Assembly: GCF_014644295.1 (NCBI RefSeq) | Contig: NZ_BMKK01000004.1 | Coordinates: 496,001-560,000 of the forward strand | DNA from: Emticicia aquatilis | Lineage (GTDB): Bacteria > Bacteroidota > Bacteroidia > Cytophagales > Spirosomataceae | Direction of reading: 5' to 3' | Length of the DNA: 64,000 bases | In this document: positions 44,601 to 54,990 of the stretch, piece after piece | Layout: each line of letters begins with the position of its first letter | How positions within the stretch are numbered: position 1 is the first letter of the stretch | Made by a program: the position numbers and the translations under genes | The notes under the pieces: generated by a model | Seen by the model: only the letters and a program-made list of their open reading frames with translations | Databases searched by the model: none | What the model was told of the DNA's origin: nothing

Positions 44601-45095
44601 TTACTTAGAAAGTTCTTCAATAATTTCGTCAACTTTCTGGTTGTTCAAGTGCATATAATACTTTTCACGAATTTGGAAACATGGTCCCCAACCACAAGCT
44701 GCCAAACATTCTACTTCTTTCAAAGTAAAAAGTCCATCGGCAGTTGTTTCACCTTTCTTAATACCCAATTTTTGTTGAAGATGGCTAAACACCTCTTCCC
44801 CACCCATCAATACACAAGGGCCAGTACGACAATACTCAATTACGTGTTTACCTACTGGCTCTAAATGAAACATCGTATAAAATGATGCCACCTCATAAAC
44901 TTCAACAGGCTTAATAGACAATAAACTCGCTACATAATCCATTACACCTTGGCTCATCCAAGCAAATTGCTCTTGTGCTAAGTGTAAGACTGGTAATAAA
45001 GCGGATTTTTGTCTCCCTTCAGGATAACGTGCGATGATTTCTTGTACTTTCGCCAGTCTTTCGGGCGTAAAAACTATATTATTATTTTCAGTCAT
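44601..45095 (-). CDS. nuoE: NADH-quinone oxidoreductase subunit E
   Basis: 164 residues; thioredoxin-like 2Fe-2S (N1a) subunit. The four cluster cysteines lie in YCRTGPCVLMGG and ECLAACGWGP. The N-terminal helical part includes RQKSALLPVLHLAQE. It forms the NADH-input module with NuoF and NuoG. Gap to nuoD is 14 bases. Confidence 0.96.
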   Translation of the reverse strand: MTENNNIVFTPERLAKVQEIIARYPEGRQKSALLPVLHLAQEQFAWMSQGVMDYVASLLSIKPVEVYEVASFYTMFHLEPVGKHVIEYCRTGPCVLMGGEEVFSHLQQKLGIKKGETTADGLFTLKEVECLAACGWGPCFQIREKYYMHLNNQKVDEIIEELSK

Positions 45096-45109
45096 TGTAT
45101 AATCTGTTA

Positions 45110-46345
45110 TTAAGCATCTAACTCTCCAGCAATTACGTTTAAGCTACTCATAATTACGATGGCATCAGAAATTGAAACTCCTTTGCACATCTCTGGGTAT
45201 GCTTGATAATAAATAAAGCTCGGACGACGGAAGTGTAAACGATATGGAGCTCGTCCACCATCACTCACTAAATAAAATCCAAGTTCTCCATTGCCACCTT
45301 CAACTGCGTGATAGATTTCGCCAGCTGGAGCATCAATTTCACCCATTACTATTTTGAAATGGTAAATCAAAGCTTCCATGTTTTTGTAAACATCATGCTT
45401 TGGAGGTAAATAGTAATGATTCTCGTTAGCGTAATATGGACCTTCAGGTAAATTTTCGAGAGCCTGACGAATAATTTTAATACTTTCCCACATTTCTTGG
45501 TTACGAACCATGAAACGGTCGTAAGTATCTCCGTTATGTCCTACTGGAATATCAAACTCAAAATCTTCATAAGATGAATATGGCTCCATTACACGAACAT
45601 CATAGTCAACACCTGCCGCACGTAGATTAGGGCCGGTAAAACCATATTCTAATGCTCTCTCGGCCGTAATTGGGCCAACGTTTACAATTCTATCTACAAA
45701 AATTCGGTTACGATTGAAAAGTTTTTCAAACTCAGCCAATACTTTTGGAAGACTATTATAAATCAAATCTTTGATTTTGGCGATTGCGGTTGGAGATAAA
45801 TCTCTTTCCATTCCACCAATTCTACCCATATTAGTTGTTAGACGAGCCCCACATACTTCTTCATAAATTTCATATATTTTTTCACGTTCTTGAAAAACGT
45901 ATAAGAAACCCGAATAAGCACCTGTATCAACACCTAAGATTGAATTACAAATAATGTGGTCAGCAATACGAGCTAACTCCATCATAATGACACGAATATA
46001 CTGAGCTCTTTTCGGTACGGTTACACCCAAAAGTTTTTCTACTGTCATGTGCCATCCCATATTATTGATGGGTGACGAACAGTAGTTCATACGGTCAGTA
46101 AGTGTTGTTATTTGATAGAAAGGACGACGCTCGGCAATTTTCTCAAACGCACGGTGAATATAACCAATTGTTTGTTCGCCCGAAACGATTTTCTCACCAT
46201 CCATCTTCAAGATATTCTGAAAAATACCGTGCGTGGCTGGGTGAGTTGGCCCAAGGTTTAAAGTAGTAAATTCAGTATCTTCAACTATTGGTCTATTTAA
46301 GGCCAAAGCATCTGATGTATTTTTTGGTATTAGTAAGTCTTCCAT
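45110..46345 (-). CDS. nuoD: NADH-quinone oxidoreductase subunit D
   Basis: 411 residues. Typical 49-kDa subunit sequence: NLGPTHPATHGIF (about 30-42) with the quinone-site His, EKIAERRPFYQ, and GNGELGFYLVSDGG. NuoC and NuoD are separate genes. A decayed palindromic repeat (46349-46369) ends four bases before the start codon. The family and role in quinone reduction are clear. Confidence 0.97.
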   Translation of the reverse strand: MEDLLIPKNTSDALALNRPIVEDTEFTTLNLGPTHPATHGIFQNILKMDGEKIVSGEQTIGYIHRAFEKIAERRPFYQITTLTDRMNYCSSPINNMGWHMTVEKLLGVTVPKRAQYIRVIMMELARIADHIICNSILGVDTGAYSGFLYVFQEREKIYEIYEEVCGARLTTNMGRIGGMERDLSPTAIAKIKDLIYNSLPKVLAEFEKLFNRNRIFVDRIVNVGPITAERALEYGFTGPNLRAAGVDYDVRVMEPYSSYEDFEFDIPVGHNGDTYDRFMVRNQEMWESIKIIRQALENLPEGPYYANENHYYLPPKHDVYKNMEALIYHFKIVMGEIDAPAGEIYHAVEGGNGELGFYLVSDGGRAPYRLHFRRPSFIYYQAYPEMCKGVSISDAIVIMSSLNVIAGELDA

Positions 46346-46348
46346 AAA

Positions 46349-46369
46349 ACCCCTATCCCCTGAAGGAGA
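46349..46369 (-). repeat. Degenerate palindromic repeat, copy E, upstream of nuoD
   Basis: On the minus strand, CTCCTTCAGGGGATAGGGG resembles the consensus CTCCCCTTTAGGGGCTGGGG with several changes. It lies between nuoC and nuoD, next to the nuoD start, and may supply the purine-rich sequence before the ATG. Confidence 0.5.
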
Positions 46370-46421
46370 CTAATAATGAAAAGTATTTATTATTGTATAT
46401 TACCCATTAACTGGGGGTGTA

Positions 46422-46919
46422 TTATCTTCCAAATAAAGCATCAATCTTATCTTCACGAGTGGCATCTTCGAGCGGATATTCTTTACGCATTGGGAAGTAG
46501 TCCATTTCTTCGATATTCAAGATTCTGATTAGTTTTGGGTGACCGTCGAAAAGAATTCCGTAGAAATCATAAGTTTCTCTTTCCATCCAATTGGCGGTTG
46601 GCCAAAGAGTGGTTGTGGTAGGAATATGTAAATCATCTTGCGACAAGAAAACTTTGATACGAATTCGCACATTGTTTTCGAGGCTATGCAAGTGATAAAT
46701 CACTCCGAACTCAGCTCCTTGATTATCTGGCAAATGAATACCTGTCAAATCGGTCAAGAAGTTAAAACGAAAAGTTTCGTGTTTTTTTAAATACTCAAGA
46801 AGCGAGATAATATTCTGACGATTGGTAGTAAAAGTGAGCAAACCCCAAGGTTCTTCAAAAGAGTGGGTATTTTCTCCAAATTTGGCAACTACATCTTCAG
46901 CTATTTGTTGATTAGTCAT
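46422..46919 (-). CDS. nuoC: NADH-quinone oxidoreductase subunit C
   Basis: 165 residues; 30-kDa subunit. The signature ERETYDFYGILFDGHPKLIR (about 115-134) is followed by FPMRKEYPLED. It contacts NuoD and NuoB in the peripheral arm. It ends in EDKIDALFGR. Confidence 0.96.
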   Translation of the reverse strand: MTNQQIAEDVVAKFGENTHSFEEPWGLLTFTTNRQNIISLLEYLKKHETFRFNFLTDLTGIHLPDNQGAEFGVIYHLHSLENNVRIRIKVFLSQDDLHIPTTTTLWPTANWMERETYDFYGILFDGHPKLIRILNIEEMDYFPMRKEYPLEDATREDKIDALFGR

Positions 46920-46963
46920 TCTAAATCTAAAATTTAAACTTTCTTCAATAAGAAATCTTTACT

Positions 46964-47509
46964 TTATTGAATATTGTATGATTCTAATAAAGCTTGATAT
47001 TCGGAAGTATTTCTTCTGCGAAGTGACTCATTAACGGCCAATTCTTGGATTTGCATCAATCCATCTAAAATTTGTTCTGGGCGTGGTGGGCAACCTGGCA
47101 CATACACATCGACAGGAATCACACGGTCAATACCCTGTAAAACTGAATAGGTATCAAAAACACCACCACTCGAAGCACAAGCTCCAACTGCAATTACCCA
47201 ACGAGGCTCTGCCATTTGAAGATAAACTTGCTTAACGACTGGAGCCATTTTCTTGGCAATTGTTCCCATTACCATCAACAAATCGGCTTGGCGAGGAGAA
47301 AAACTCGGACGCTCAGAACCAAAACGTGAAATATCGTAGTGAGCACCCATGGTTGCCATAAACTCAATACCACAACAAGAAGTTGCGAACGGCAGTGGCC
47401 ACAATGATTTACTACGTGCAATTCCGATTACTTTTTCAAATGAAGTTGCAAAAAAGCCAGAACCTTCAAATCCTTCGGGAGCTTCTATTGTTTTTATTTG
47501 ATTACTCAT
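46964..47509 (-). CDS. nuoB: NADH-quinone oxidoreductase subunit B
   Basis: 181 residues; carries the terminal 4Fe-4S cluster N2. The ligands are in [19 protein letters not shown] and VPGCPPRPE. Unusually, the N-terminus is short. It passes electrons to quinone together with NuoD. Confidence 0.97.
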   Translation of the reverse strand: MSNQIKTIEAPEGFEGSGFFATSFEKVIGIARSKSLWPLPFATSCCGIEFMATMGAHYDISRFGSERPSFSPRQADLLMVMGTIAKKMAPVVKQVYLQMAEPRWVIAVGACASSGGVFDTYSVLQGIDRVIPVDVYVPGCPPRPEQILDGLMQIQELAVNESLRRRNTSEYQALLESYNIQ

Positions 47510-47601
47510 GTTTTCTTATTATCAATAGTATAATTGTAGAACTACAATATCTATTATTTCAACTATGTGTTAGTGTAATTTGTTTTGGTAGAAACAAATT
47601 A

Positions 47602-47976
47602 TTAATCTCTTTCCCAGCTCAATACGCCTTTACGAATGATGTAGTAAAAACCTGCCATTAAAAGTGTAAGAAACACAACCATTTCGACAAAGCCAAACCA
47701 TCCAAGTTTTTTAAAATTTACTGCCCAAGGGTACATAAAAATAACCTCAACATCGAAAAGAACAAACAAAATGGCAGTTAGAAAATATTTGATTGAAATT
47801 GGTGTACGGGCATCACCTTCGGAGTCAATACCACACTCAAATGGTGCATCTTTTAATTCACTTTTACGTTTTGGACCAATTGCATGAGTTACAATCATCG
47901 TTGTGACAATAAACCCTATGGCAGCTATGATTAGCACCAAAATTGGGAGGAAATCTGAAGGCAAATATTCTTTCAT
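47602..47976 (-). CDS. nuoA: NADH-quinone oxidoreductase subunit A
   Basis: 124 residues with three membrane helices and the conserved loop PFECGIDSEGDARTPISIKY (about 49-68), followed by FLTAILFVLFDVEVIF. First gene of the nuoA-J operon, at the quinone-site junction. No clean TAnnTTTG promoter is visible upstream. Confidence 0.96.
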   Translation of the reverse strand: MKEYLPSDFLPILVLIIAAIGFIVTTMIVTHAIGPKRKSELKDAPFECGIDSEGDARTPISIKYFLTAILFVLFDVEVIFMYPWAVNFKKLGWFGFVEMVVFLTLLMAGFYYIIRKGVLSWERD

Positions 47977-48090
47977 AAATCAATAATTAACAGTAGTCAA
48001 AGGGTTACAAAATTTGATTTTTACAGCTTTTTACTACTTCTCGTCTTTTATGTCCCAAAATTACTATTGTTATACTTAGAAACAAAATAA

Positions 48091-48120
48091 AAAAGGGGCG
48101 AAAATATTTTCACCCCTTTT
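48091..48120 (-). terminator. Terminator after the first SGNH esterase gene
   Basis: The stem AAAAGGGG-GAA / TTC-CCCCTTTT (48091-48120) has one mismatch and A/T tracts on both sides. It directly follows the stop codon at 48121 on the minus strand. Confidence 0.8.
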
Positions 48121-51066
48121 TTATTTTAGGATTACTCTTGAAGATGCTTCATAAGAACCACTAACAAGACGAATGATATAGACACCTTTTTCTAATTGTC
48201 TTAAATCAAGGGTTCGTTTTTCTTTTAAATCACTGAAAGAACCTGAATATACTTTTTGTCCAGTAAGGGTAAATACCGCAACTTCAGCATTTGGACTATC
48301 ACCAATCGTTTCAACCGTAAATATTCCTGTCGGATTTGGATTTGGATATATTCTAAAACCATTATCGAGGTACGGAATAAATACTTCAACTGCACTCGAA
48401 TATGGAGAGTAACACAACAACTCTTTATTATTAGAAAGTAAATATTTCCAAACTGCACGCACCGAATACATACCAGAGGCATTGGCTTTCAGAATTGCTG
48501 ATATTGTAGAAAGCTGCTCTGTATCCCTTTTCCAACTAAATAACTGATTATCAAAATTAGTTTTGGGTATTGCGTGAAGTTGGAATGAACCTTCCAAACT
48601 TACCGAAGGAGTCGGAGGACTTTCTTTTACAAATACTTCAAAAGAAACAGCCTTTGATAAACAACTTTTATCATCTTTAATTTTCAATGAGTAAACTCCT
48701 GCTTTATCAACCGAAATACCTTTTGAGGTTGCTCCAGTACTCCAAGCATAGGCGGTGGCATCATTACTAACCAACGATAGTGATGACCCATCGCATATCG
48801 TATTGATATTTTCAGAAGAAGTAATCGAAGCAATTGGCGAGGGTATATATGTTAGTTTAATTGAGTCTGGAGTGGATTCACAGCCATTTTCATCTCTTAC
48901 AGACAAAGTATATAGTCCATCTTTAACTACATAAATTTCCTTTGAAGATTCACCAGTACTCCATCTATACCCTAAAGCGGACTGTATTTGTGGCGAGAGA
49001 ATAACGACATTTCCTTCACAAAATTTATCAACTCCATCTGCCTTTATTTTTACTACAGGAAGAGCGTTTACCGTAATTTTCTTTGTAATTGCATCAGATA
49101 CACAGCCAAAATTATCTTTTACTCGTAATGTATAAGTGCCATCAGTACGAACGTTGAGCGTCTTTGTTGTAGCTCCGGTATTCCACATATATGATGAAAA
49201 GTCATTCTGTGGAAAAATATTTACACTCTTTCCCAAACAAAAAGTGGTTTCACCATCTGCTAAAATATTAGTTGATGGTCGAGAACGAAAATTCACATCA
49301 ATAAATGATTGTGATTCACAACCATTTTGGCCTTTTATACGCAAACTATATGACCCTGCTTTATTTACAGTAATCCGCTTAGAGGTTTCATTTGTATTCC
49401 AAGTGTACGAAGTACCATCATTATTAGTAGTAAATAACTCAACAGTTTCATCCGGGCAAATTGGCAGAGATTTACTTGCATTTATAAAATTAAATGGAGA
49501 AGGAAGTACATTTACATTAATTGACGAAGATGCAGGCGAAGCACATCCATTGAGTGAATAATTAACTACAGAGTAGTTTCCAGAACCACGAGCAACAATC
49601 GATTGCCCTCTTTCACCATTACTCCATACATTTCCACTACTGATATTTGATGTTAATACAACACCTTGTCCATCACAGAAAGTTGTATTCCCGTTAGCCG
49701 AAATCACAGGTTGAGTTACATTATTATTCGTAGATATTGTAAATGGTTGTGAGAAAATAGTATTTCCTACCTCATCAATGCCTTTAAAAGAAAATGTACC
49801 ATTTGAAACAGTAATAAAGTTTGAAGTACCTCCATTACTCCACTTATAAAGTGGATATCCACCAGTAATAATTGTAAACTTATTTGTAGTATTATTGGGA
49901 TTACAAGCAATAGTGATAACAGGTAAATTTCTCGCCATTAAAGGTTGAGAATTAGAAAAAAAGTTCCCATCAAGATAATTATTCCAGTAATCCGATGCCA
50001 GCCATAAACCATCATTATGAAAATGGATTCCATCGGCTCTAAAGTTTGCTCCAACTATTTCGTCGGTCGGTGGGCCAGAAAAAACATTTGGTACTCGTTG
50101 AATTGTTAGATTTTGTCCCTCAATAACAGTAGGTAATATAGAAGGATTACGTGATGAACGTGCAACAACCCAAGCCAAATCATCTTTTTTTGAGTCTGAC
50201 CTACTTTTTTCGATTACAGTTCGTAAGTTATTATAATAAGTTTCTCCACTTGAACTCCCATCACTCTCACCTTGTTGCCACAAAATAGCTCTTACTCCTG
50301 TACGAGTAACGTACTGTTGTAAGGCTGCTTTCATACCTCTATAAGGCATCCCTGCAACTTTAACGAATGTAGGTAATTCTTGTCTCAAGTCCTGTCCTTC
50401 GGCCGAACGTCTCCATACCTCACAACTTAGTCCACCTAATGCTGCACCATAAAAAAGAACAGGAACATTTAATCGTTGTGCGAGTTTATCTCCAAGTTTT
50501 GCCCAAAACCATGGAACGTAATTGTAAGGTGCCATCTTGGTATTATTCCCCATTTGCGAGAACTGGAAGGGCAAATTATCTTCATTAAGTGCAGGGTCAT
50601 AGTAATTAATAGTCGAAACTCTATCGTCAGTAGCACCAATCGTTGCACCAGAATACCCTTGGTCTCCTTGTGCATTTGATTGACCTGCTACTATAAATAC
50701 CTCCCCTACGCCTACTCTTTCGAGAGTTGAGGTCGTGATAATATTTCCGTTTAAAATACCTCTAACTTCAATATTATACCATCCACCATTTAGCTGAATT
50801 GTACCACTAAAAATGCCATTATTTTTAAACTCCTGAACGGCATTCCAACCAGTTTCAGTACCTTGTCCTCCCCAGACAGGTACTGCCCTTGCTTCTACTT
50901 TGTCAAGTTGTTGAAAATAACTTCCAGCAATATTTACAGTTGCTTGATTTTGGTTATTTCTTTGAAAAACAATACGTGAAACGGGGAAGGTTATTTGTAT
51001 TTGTGAATAGGTGTCTAAAAGAACAATATTCAATAACAATATTAACCAATTCCTTAAATAATTCAT
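48121..51066 (-). CDS. Secreted SGNH esterase (sialate O-acetylesterase-like) with T9SS domain
   Basis: 981 residues. After the signal peptide (about 1-21) comes a short beta domain, then an SGNH/SASA esterase: VAGQSNAQG with nucleophile Ser130, the ILWQQGESDG block, and DGIHFH carrying the Asp-His pair. Five or six Ig-like repeats of about 80 residues follow, each with the pattern FC-G-SV...WSTG..SK.I.V...G.Y.L.V.D..GC.S. The C-terminus is a T9SS type A sorting domain (GFRIYPNPNPTGIFTVE). The enzyme likely removes acetyl groups from secreted or environmental carbohydrates at the cell surface. It is paralogous to the next gene. Confidence 0.87.
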   Translation of the reverse strand: MNYLRNWLILLLNIVLLDTYSQIQITFPVSRIVFQRNNQNQATVNIAGSYFQQLDKVEARAVPVWGGQGTETGWNAVQEFKNNGIFSGTIQLNGGWYNIEVRGILNGNIITTSTLERVGVGEVFIVAGQSNAQGDQGYSGATIGATDDRVSTINYYDPALNEDNLPFQFSQMGNNTKMAPYNYVPWFWAKLGDKLAQRLNVPVLFYGAALGGLSCEVWRRSAEGQDLRQELPTFVKVAGMPYRGMKAALQQYVTRTGVRAILWQQGESDGSSSGETYYNNLRTVIEKSRSDSKKDDLAWVVARSSRNPSILPTVIEGQNLTIQRVPNVFSGPPTDEIVGANFRADGIHFHNDGLWLASDYWNNYLDGNFFSNSQPLMARNLPVITIACNPNNTTNKFTIITGGYPLYKWSNGGTSNFITVSNGTFSFKGIDEVGNTIFSQPFTISTNNNVTQPVISANGNTTFCDGQGVVLTSNISSGNVWSNGERGQSIVARGSGNYSVVNYSLNGCASPASSSINVNVLPSPFNFINASKSLPICPDETVELFTTNNDGTSYTWNTNETSKRITVNKAGSYSLRIKGQNGCESQSFIDVNFRSRPSTNILADGETTFCLGKSVNIFPQNDFSSYMWNTGATTKTLNVRTDGTYTLRVKDNFGCVSDAITKKITVNALPVVKIKADGVDKFCEGNVVILSPQIQSALGYRWSTGESSKEIYVVKDGLYTLSVRDENGCESTPDSIKLTYIPSPIASITSSENINTICDGSSLSLVSNDATAYAWSTGATSKGISVDKAGVYSLKIKDDKSCLSKAVSFEVFVKESPPTPSVSLEGSFQLHAIPKTNFDNQLFSWKRDTEQLSTISAILKANASGMYSVRAVWKYLLSNNKELLCYSPYSSAVEVFIPYLDNGFRIYPNPNPTGIFTVETIGDSPNAEVAVFTLTGQKVYSGSFSDLKEKRTLDLRQLEKGVYIIRLVSGSYEASSRVILK

Positions 51067-51097
51067 TTTTAAACGGATTAAGGTTCATAGCCTCCTA

Positions 51098-51128
51098 CAA
51101 ATTTACAAAAGCCTGTACCTATAATCAA
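51098..51128 (-). promoter_or_regulatory. Promoter of the 981-residue esterase gene
   Basis: Minus-strand TTG (complement of 51126-51128), a 20-base spacer, then TAAATTTG (complement of 51098-51105), 31 bases before the start codon. This indicates the two esterase genes have separate promoters. Confidence 0.6.
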
Positions 51129-51183
51129 TACAGCATCTACTATTCTTATTAAAAAAAGTTATTTAATGGCAAAAATCTAAGAT

Positions 51184-53895
51184 TTATTCAATATAAACTC
51201 GTTTAATTACATTAAAATTTTCAGCTTTTACATTGACAAGAAAGCCTCCCTTCTGGATTTCACTTAAATCGAAAGTTCGTCTGGCATCAAAGTTAGGTAC
51301 TGAGTAACTTTTAATTAGGGTTCCTCTTAGATTATAAATATCAACGACTGCATCTTGCAGGTCTTCTTGTGTTTCGATATTAATAATTGATTTGGGTGCT
51401 GGGTTAGGAAATACACTCATACCTTGTACAGATGGGTCAATTTTAAATCTATATCCACTTGAAAGTGGGGAATAACATCGTAATGTCCTTCCTGCCCCTA
51501 ATTGATATAATATTGAACCTTTCACATTATAGACCCCTTCTGTCTTTGCTTTAATCACAACTGAAGTATTGGTCAATAATACATTATCTTTATACCACTC
51601 ATATTTAGCATCAAAAAGTCCACTGGCAAGGGCTTCGAGTGTAAATGTACCTGTCTGTAAAACACTTATTCCAATTGGAGAAGGCTTAACTATTATTTCC
51701 AGTTCATCGGAAGAAGGCGAAATGCAGCCATTTTGGTCAATTGTTTTGACTGTGAAAAATCCAGAAGAAGTAATTGTCTGCTCTCTTGCAGTCTTAGCAT
51801 TACTCCATTGATATGCTTGACTTTCTGGGGCAGAAATTCTGACATTATCACCATCACAAAAAGTAGTTGGCCCACTGGCAGTAATTAATGGTTTTGGAGG
51901 TAATGGATTAACTTTTATTGGGATAAAGTTAGACGAATTCTGACACCCAAAATCATTCCGTGCTGTTACTACATATTCTCCTGTTTTCGTGACGTTTATA
52001 CTTGATGTTCTATCTCCTGTACTCCAAGTAATGCCATTAGTGACGTTTGAAATCAACCTCACCGATTTATCTGCACAAAATACAGTCGGACCATCAGCAG
52101 TTACAATTGGTTTTTCGGGTAATGGATTGACATTTATCTTAATACTTTGAGATATTCCTTCACAGCCAAATTCATTTTTTGCTCGAGCAAAATAATCTCC
52201 ACTCCGATTTGCTGTAATTGAAATATTTGTTTCTCCGTTATTCCAAACAAGATTCCTTAATGTATTTGCTGTCAACTTTACTGATTTATCAGCACAGAAT
52301 GTCGTTTCTCCTTCAGCTACAATTTTTACATCAGGCTTCGGTAAAATATCTACTGAAATACCATTAGATTTTGCAAAGCATCCTAAATAATTTACCTGAC
52401 TAACAGTATAATTGCCTTTTTGATTAACTACAATCGACTTAGAACTCGCTCCTGTATTCCAAAAAATATCTTGGTCAACATTAGAAGTTAGTTTTACGCT
52501 CTCACCTTCACAAAAACTTGTAGCCCCTTCTGCTTGAATAGAAGGAGGATTTGTGACAGATAGAGAAGTATAATTAGCGAGAGGCGTGTAATAAACATTA
52601 CCCAAATAATCAATCGCACGGCCACGATAAAATCCCGTATTAGTTTCTAAAGAAGCGGTATTGGCAATATCACTAAAACCGTTTGTCCAATAATACTCCT
52701 TAAAACCATTTGGCATAAAAATTTGCACGGGTTTCTGAGCATTTTCTGTATTACATCTTAAATCAAAAAAAAGTGTAGATGATGGTGGAATTGGATTGGC
52801 TTTTGCAAAAAAGTTTAAGTCAAGTTTACTATTCCAAGCTCGAGCCAAATCAACTAATCCACTTCCAAAGAAATGAACGCCATCTGTCCTGCCAAGAATT
52901 TGGTCGGTATCAGGGCCTTCAAATGTATTAGGATAATTTTGAATTACTTGGTTTTGAGCATCAATAACTGGCTGATATGTTCCTGAACTAACTCGACTAA
53001 CTCGACTAATCATCCAACTTATATTTTTACCAGTATCACCTCTACTTCTTGAAATAATATATTCCAAATTCTGACGATATTTTTCAGTGCTTGTACGTTT
53101 ATCATTATCTGTTTCTCCTTGATGCCAAAGAATCGAACGAACACCAAACATATTGGTATAGTAGTGTAGCGATTTCTTTAGGTTTTCGTATGGATACCCT
53201 GGTAAGGCAAAATTCCCAGAATAAAAGTCCTGACCTCGTTCACCATCAGCACTTTTACTCCACGCCTCAATACCCATTGCTTCAAAACCAGTATTGATGA
53301 ACAATATAGGTACATTTAGTTTTTCAGCTAAAAGGTCGCCAAGTTTCCCCCAACACCAAGAACCATTTCCGAGTGGTGCTATCTTGACATTCTCGCTTAG
53401 TTGAGCAATAGTAGGAAAAGGGGGTTCGGTTATTTGACCATATGAGTAGAAATTTGTAATACAATTTACCCTATCATCATTGGCTGGAGGATTTCCTCGG
53501 TTTTCGTATCCTTGAGCATTTGATTGTCCTGAAACAATTAACACTTCGCCAATACCAACCTTTTCGATAGTCGAAGTGCCTACAACACTTCCTCCTCTTG
53601 AAGCACGTACCTCAAGTTTGTACCAGCCTGCCTGAGCAAAAATATTACCAATGAAAGTTCCAAAATTAGGATTTACAGCAATAGCAGTCCAGTCAACGGC
53701 ATTACCACCAATGATAGGAGTCAGTCGTGCATCAATTCTTTCAACTCGGGTCTGAAACGTACCTGCAATAGGAATCATCCCTGTATTTGAGGAGTTTCTT
53801 TGAAAAACTGCCCTATTCACAGGAAATGTGATTGCCACTTGAGCAAAAACGGTTACATGCACCAAGAGAAATAAACTTAAAAAAGTTTTTTTCAT
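51184..53895 (-). CDS. Secreted SGNH esterase paralogue with T9SS domain
   Basis: 903 residues with the same architecture as its neighbour: signal peptide (about 1-18, LLVHVTVFAQ), VSGQSNAQG with Ser124, ILWHQGETDN, DGVHFFG, then four or more Ig-like repeats (TFCADKSVKL...W..G...SI.....G.Y....N.FGC), and a T9SS type A domain (GMSVFPNPAPKSIINIE). The shared start ITFPVNRAVFQRN / ITFPVSRIVFQRN shows a tandem duplication followed by divergence in the catalytic region. The substrate is unknown; carbohydrate O-acetyl ester is the family expectation. Confidence 0.87.
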   Translation of the reverse strand: MKKTFLSLFLLVHVTVFAQVAITFPVNRAVFQRNSSNTGMIPIAGTFQTRVERIDARLTPIIGGNAVDWTAIAVNPNFGTFIGNIFAQAGWYKLEVRASRGGSVVGTSTIEKVGIGEVLIVSGQSNAQGYENRGNPPANDDRVNCITNFYSYGQITEPPFPTIAQLSENVKIAPLGNGSWCWGKLGDLLAEKLNVPILFINTGFEAMGIEAWSKSADGERGQDFYSGNFALPGYPYENLKKSLHYYTNMFGVRSILWHQGETDNDKRTSTEKYRQNLEYIISRSRGDTGKNISWMISRVSRVSSGTYQPVIDAQNQVIQNYPNTFEGPDTDQILGRTDGVHFFGSGLVDLARAWNSKLDLNFFAKANPIPPSSTLFFDLRCNTENAQKPVQIFMPNGFKEYYWTNGFSDIANTASLETNTGFYRGRAIDYLGNVYYTPLANYTSLSVTNPPSIQAEGATSFCEGESVKLTSNVDQDIFWNTGASSKSIVVNQKGNYTVSQVNYLGCFAKSNGISVDILPKPDVKIVAEGETTFCADKSVKLTANTLRNLVWNNGETNISITANRSGDYFARAKNEFGCEGISQSIKINVNPLPEKPIVTADGPTVFCADKSVRLISNVTNGITWSTGDRTSSINVTKTGEYVVTARNDFGCQNSSNFIPIKVNPLPPKPLITASGPTTFCDGDNVRISAPESQAYQWSNAKTAREQTITSSGFFTVKTIDQNGCISPSSDELEIIVKPSPIGISVLQTGTFTLEALASGLFDAKYEWYKDNVLLTNTSVVIKAKTEGVYNVKGSILYQLGAGRTLRCYSPLSSGYRFKIDPSVQGMSVFPNPAPKSIINIETQEDLQDAVVDIYNLRGTLIKSYSVPNFDARRTFDLSEIQKGGFLVNVKAENFNVIKRVYIE

Positions 53896-54000
53896 GGCGA
53901 AATCATTAAATAAAGGTTCACTCAGATTATCAATCGGAGTTGTGTGTTTGAATTTTATTTTTAATCAATATGAAAATAGTGTGTAGGTTCAATACACAAT

Positions 54001-54990
54001 TTATCTTTCTAAATTTTGCCAAATTAAATCCTTCAACTCATCAATTCCTTGATTAGTTGCAGCCGAGAAAAATACATAAGGTAAATCTTCGGGAATTTTG
54101 GCTTTTATTTTCTTGATTTGTTTTTCGTCAATTAAATCAATCTTCGAAATACTAAGCACTCTTTTTTTATCGAGTAATTCTGGATTATAAACTTTCAATT
54201 CTTTGAGTAGTGTTTTGTACTCTTTCATTGGATTTTCAGCATCGGCAGAAACCACAAACAGCAAAATTGAGTTTCTTTCGATGTGTCTTAGGAAGCGAAG
54301 CCCAAGACCTTTGCCTTCAGATGCACCTTCGATGATTCCAGGAATATCGGCCATTACGAACGATTTGAAATCACGATAGGCAACGACGCCAAGGTTAGGG
54401 GTTAAAGTTGTAAATGGATAATCGGCAATTTCTGGTTTAGCTGCCGATACCGTAGAAAGCAATGTTGATTTTCCAGCATTTGGGAAGCCTACAAGGCCCA
54501 CATCTGCTAATACTTTTAGTTCTAAAATAATCCACAACTCTTGTCCAGAATCGCCAGATTGATGATATTCAGGAGCTTGATTAGTTGAATTTCTAAAGTG
54601 CCAGTTTCCCAAGCCACCTCTACCGCCTGGCAACAAAATAATTTGTTGCCCATCTTCGGTAACTTCCCCCATCACTTCTCCTGTTTCAGCATCACGTGCA
54701 ATTGTTCCGAGCGGTACCTCAATGATTTCATCTTCACCTTGACGGCCTGACCTACGCCCGCCTTCACCTGCAACGCCATGCTGAGCTTTAATGTGTTTTT
54801 GGTATTTTAAGTGTAGAAGAGTCCAATATTGAGAATTTCCACGCAAAATTATGTGTCCACCTCTACCACCATCACCACCGTCTGGGCCACCATTAGGCAC
54901 GTGTTTTTCACGTCTAAAATGCCTTGAACCAGCACCACCATTCCCTGAAACACAGTTTATTTTTACGTAATCAATAAAGTTACTCGTCAT
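54001..54990 (-). CDS. obgE: Obg-family GTPase
   Basis: 329 residues from the ATG at 54990 ([11 protein letters not shown]); an in-frame ATG at 55017 adds nine unconserved residues. The glycine-rich Obg fold ([28 protein letters not shown]) is followed by the G domain with [18 protein letters not shown] and SKIDLID. Essential ribosome-assembly and stress GTPase. The C-terminal OCT extension is short or absent, as is common in this phylum. It follows adk on the same strand. Confidence 0.96.
   Translation of the reverse strand: MTSNFIDYVKINCVSGNGGAGSRHFRREKHVPNGGPDGGDGGRGGHIILRGNSQYWTLLHLKYQKHIKAQHGVAGEGGRRSGRQGEDEIIEVPLGTIARDAETGEVMGEVTEDGQQIILLPGGRGGLGNWHFRNSTNQAPEYHQSGDSGQELWIILELKVLADVGLVGFPNAGKSTLLSTVSAAKPEIADYPFTTLTPNLGVVAYRDFKSFVMADIPGIIEGASEGKGLGLRFLRHIERNSILLFVVSADAENPMKEYKTLLKELKVYNPELLDKKRVLSISKIDLIDEKQIKKIKAKIPEDLPYVFFSAATNQGIDELKDLIWQNLER

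Noticed and set aside
48700-52600. Repeated DNA segments in the esterase genes considered as a CRISPR array
   Set aside because: The repeats are diverged, about 240 bases long, in frame and encode Ig-like domains.
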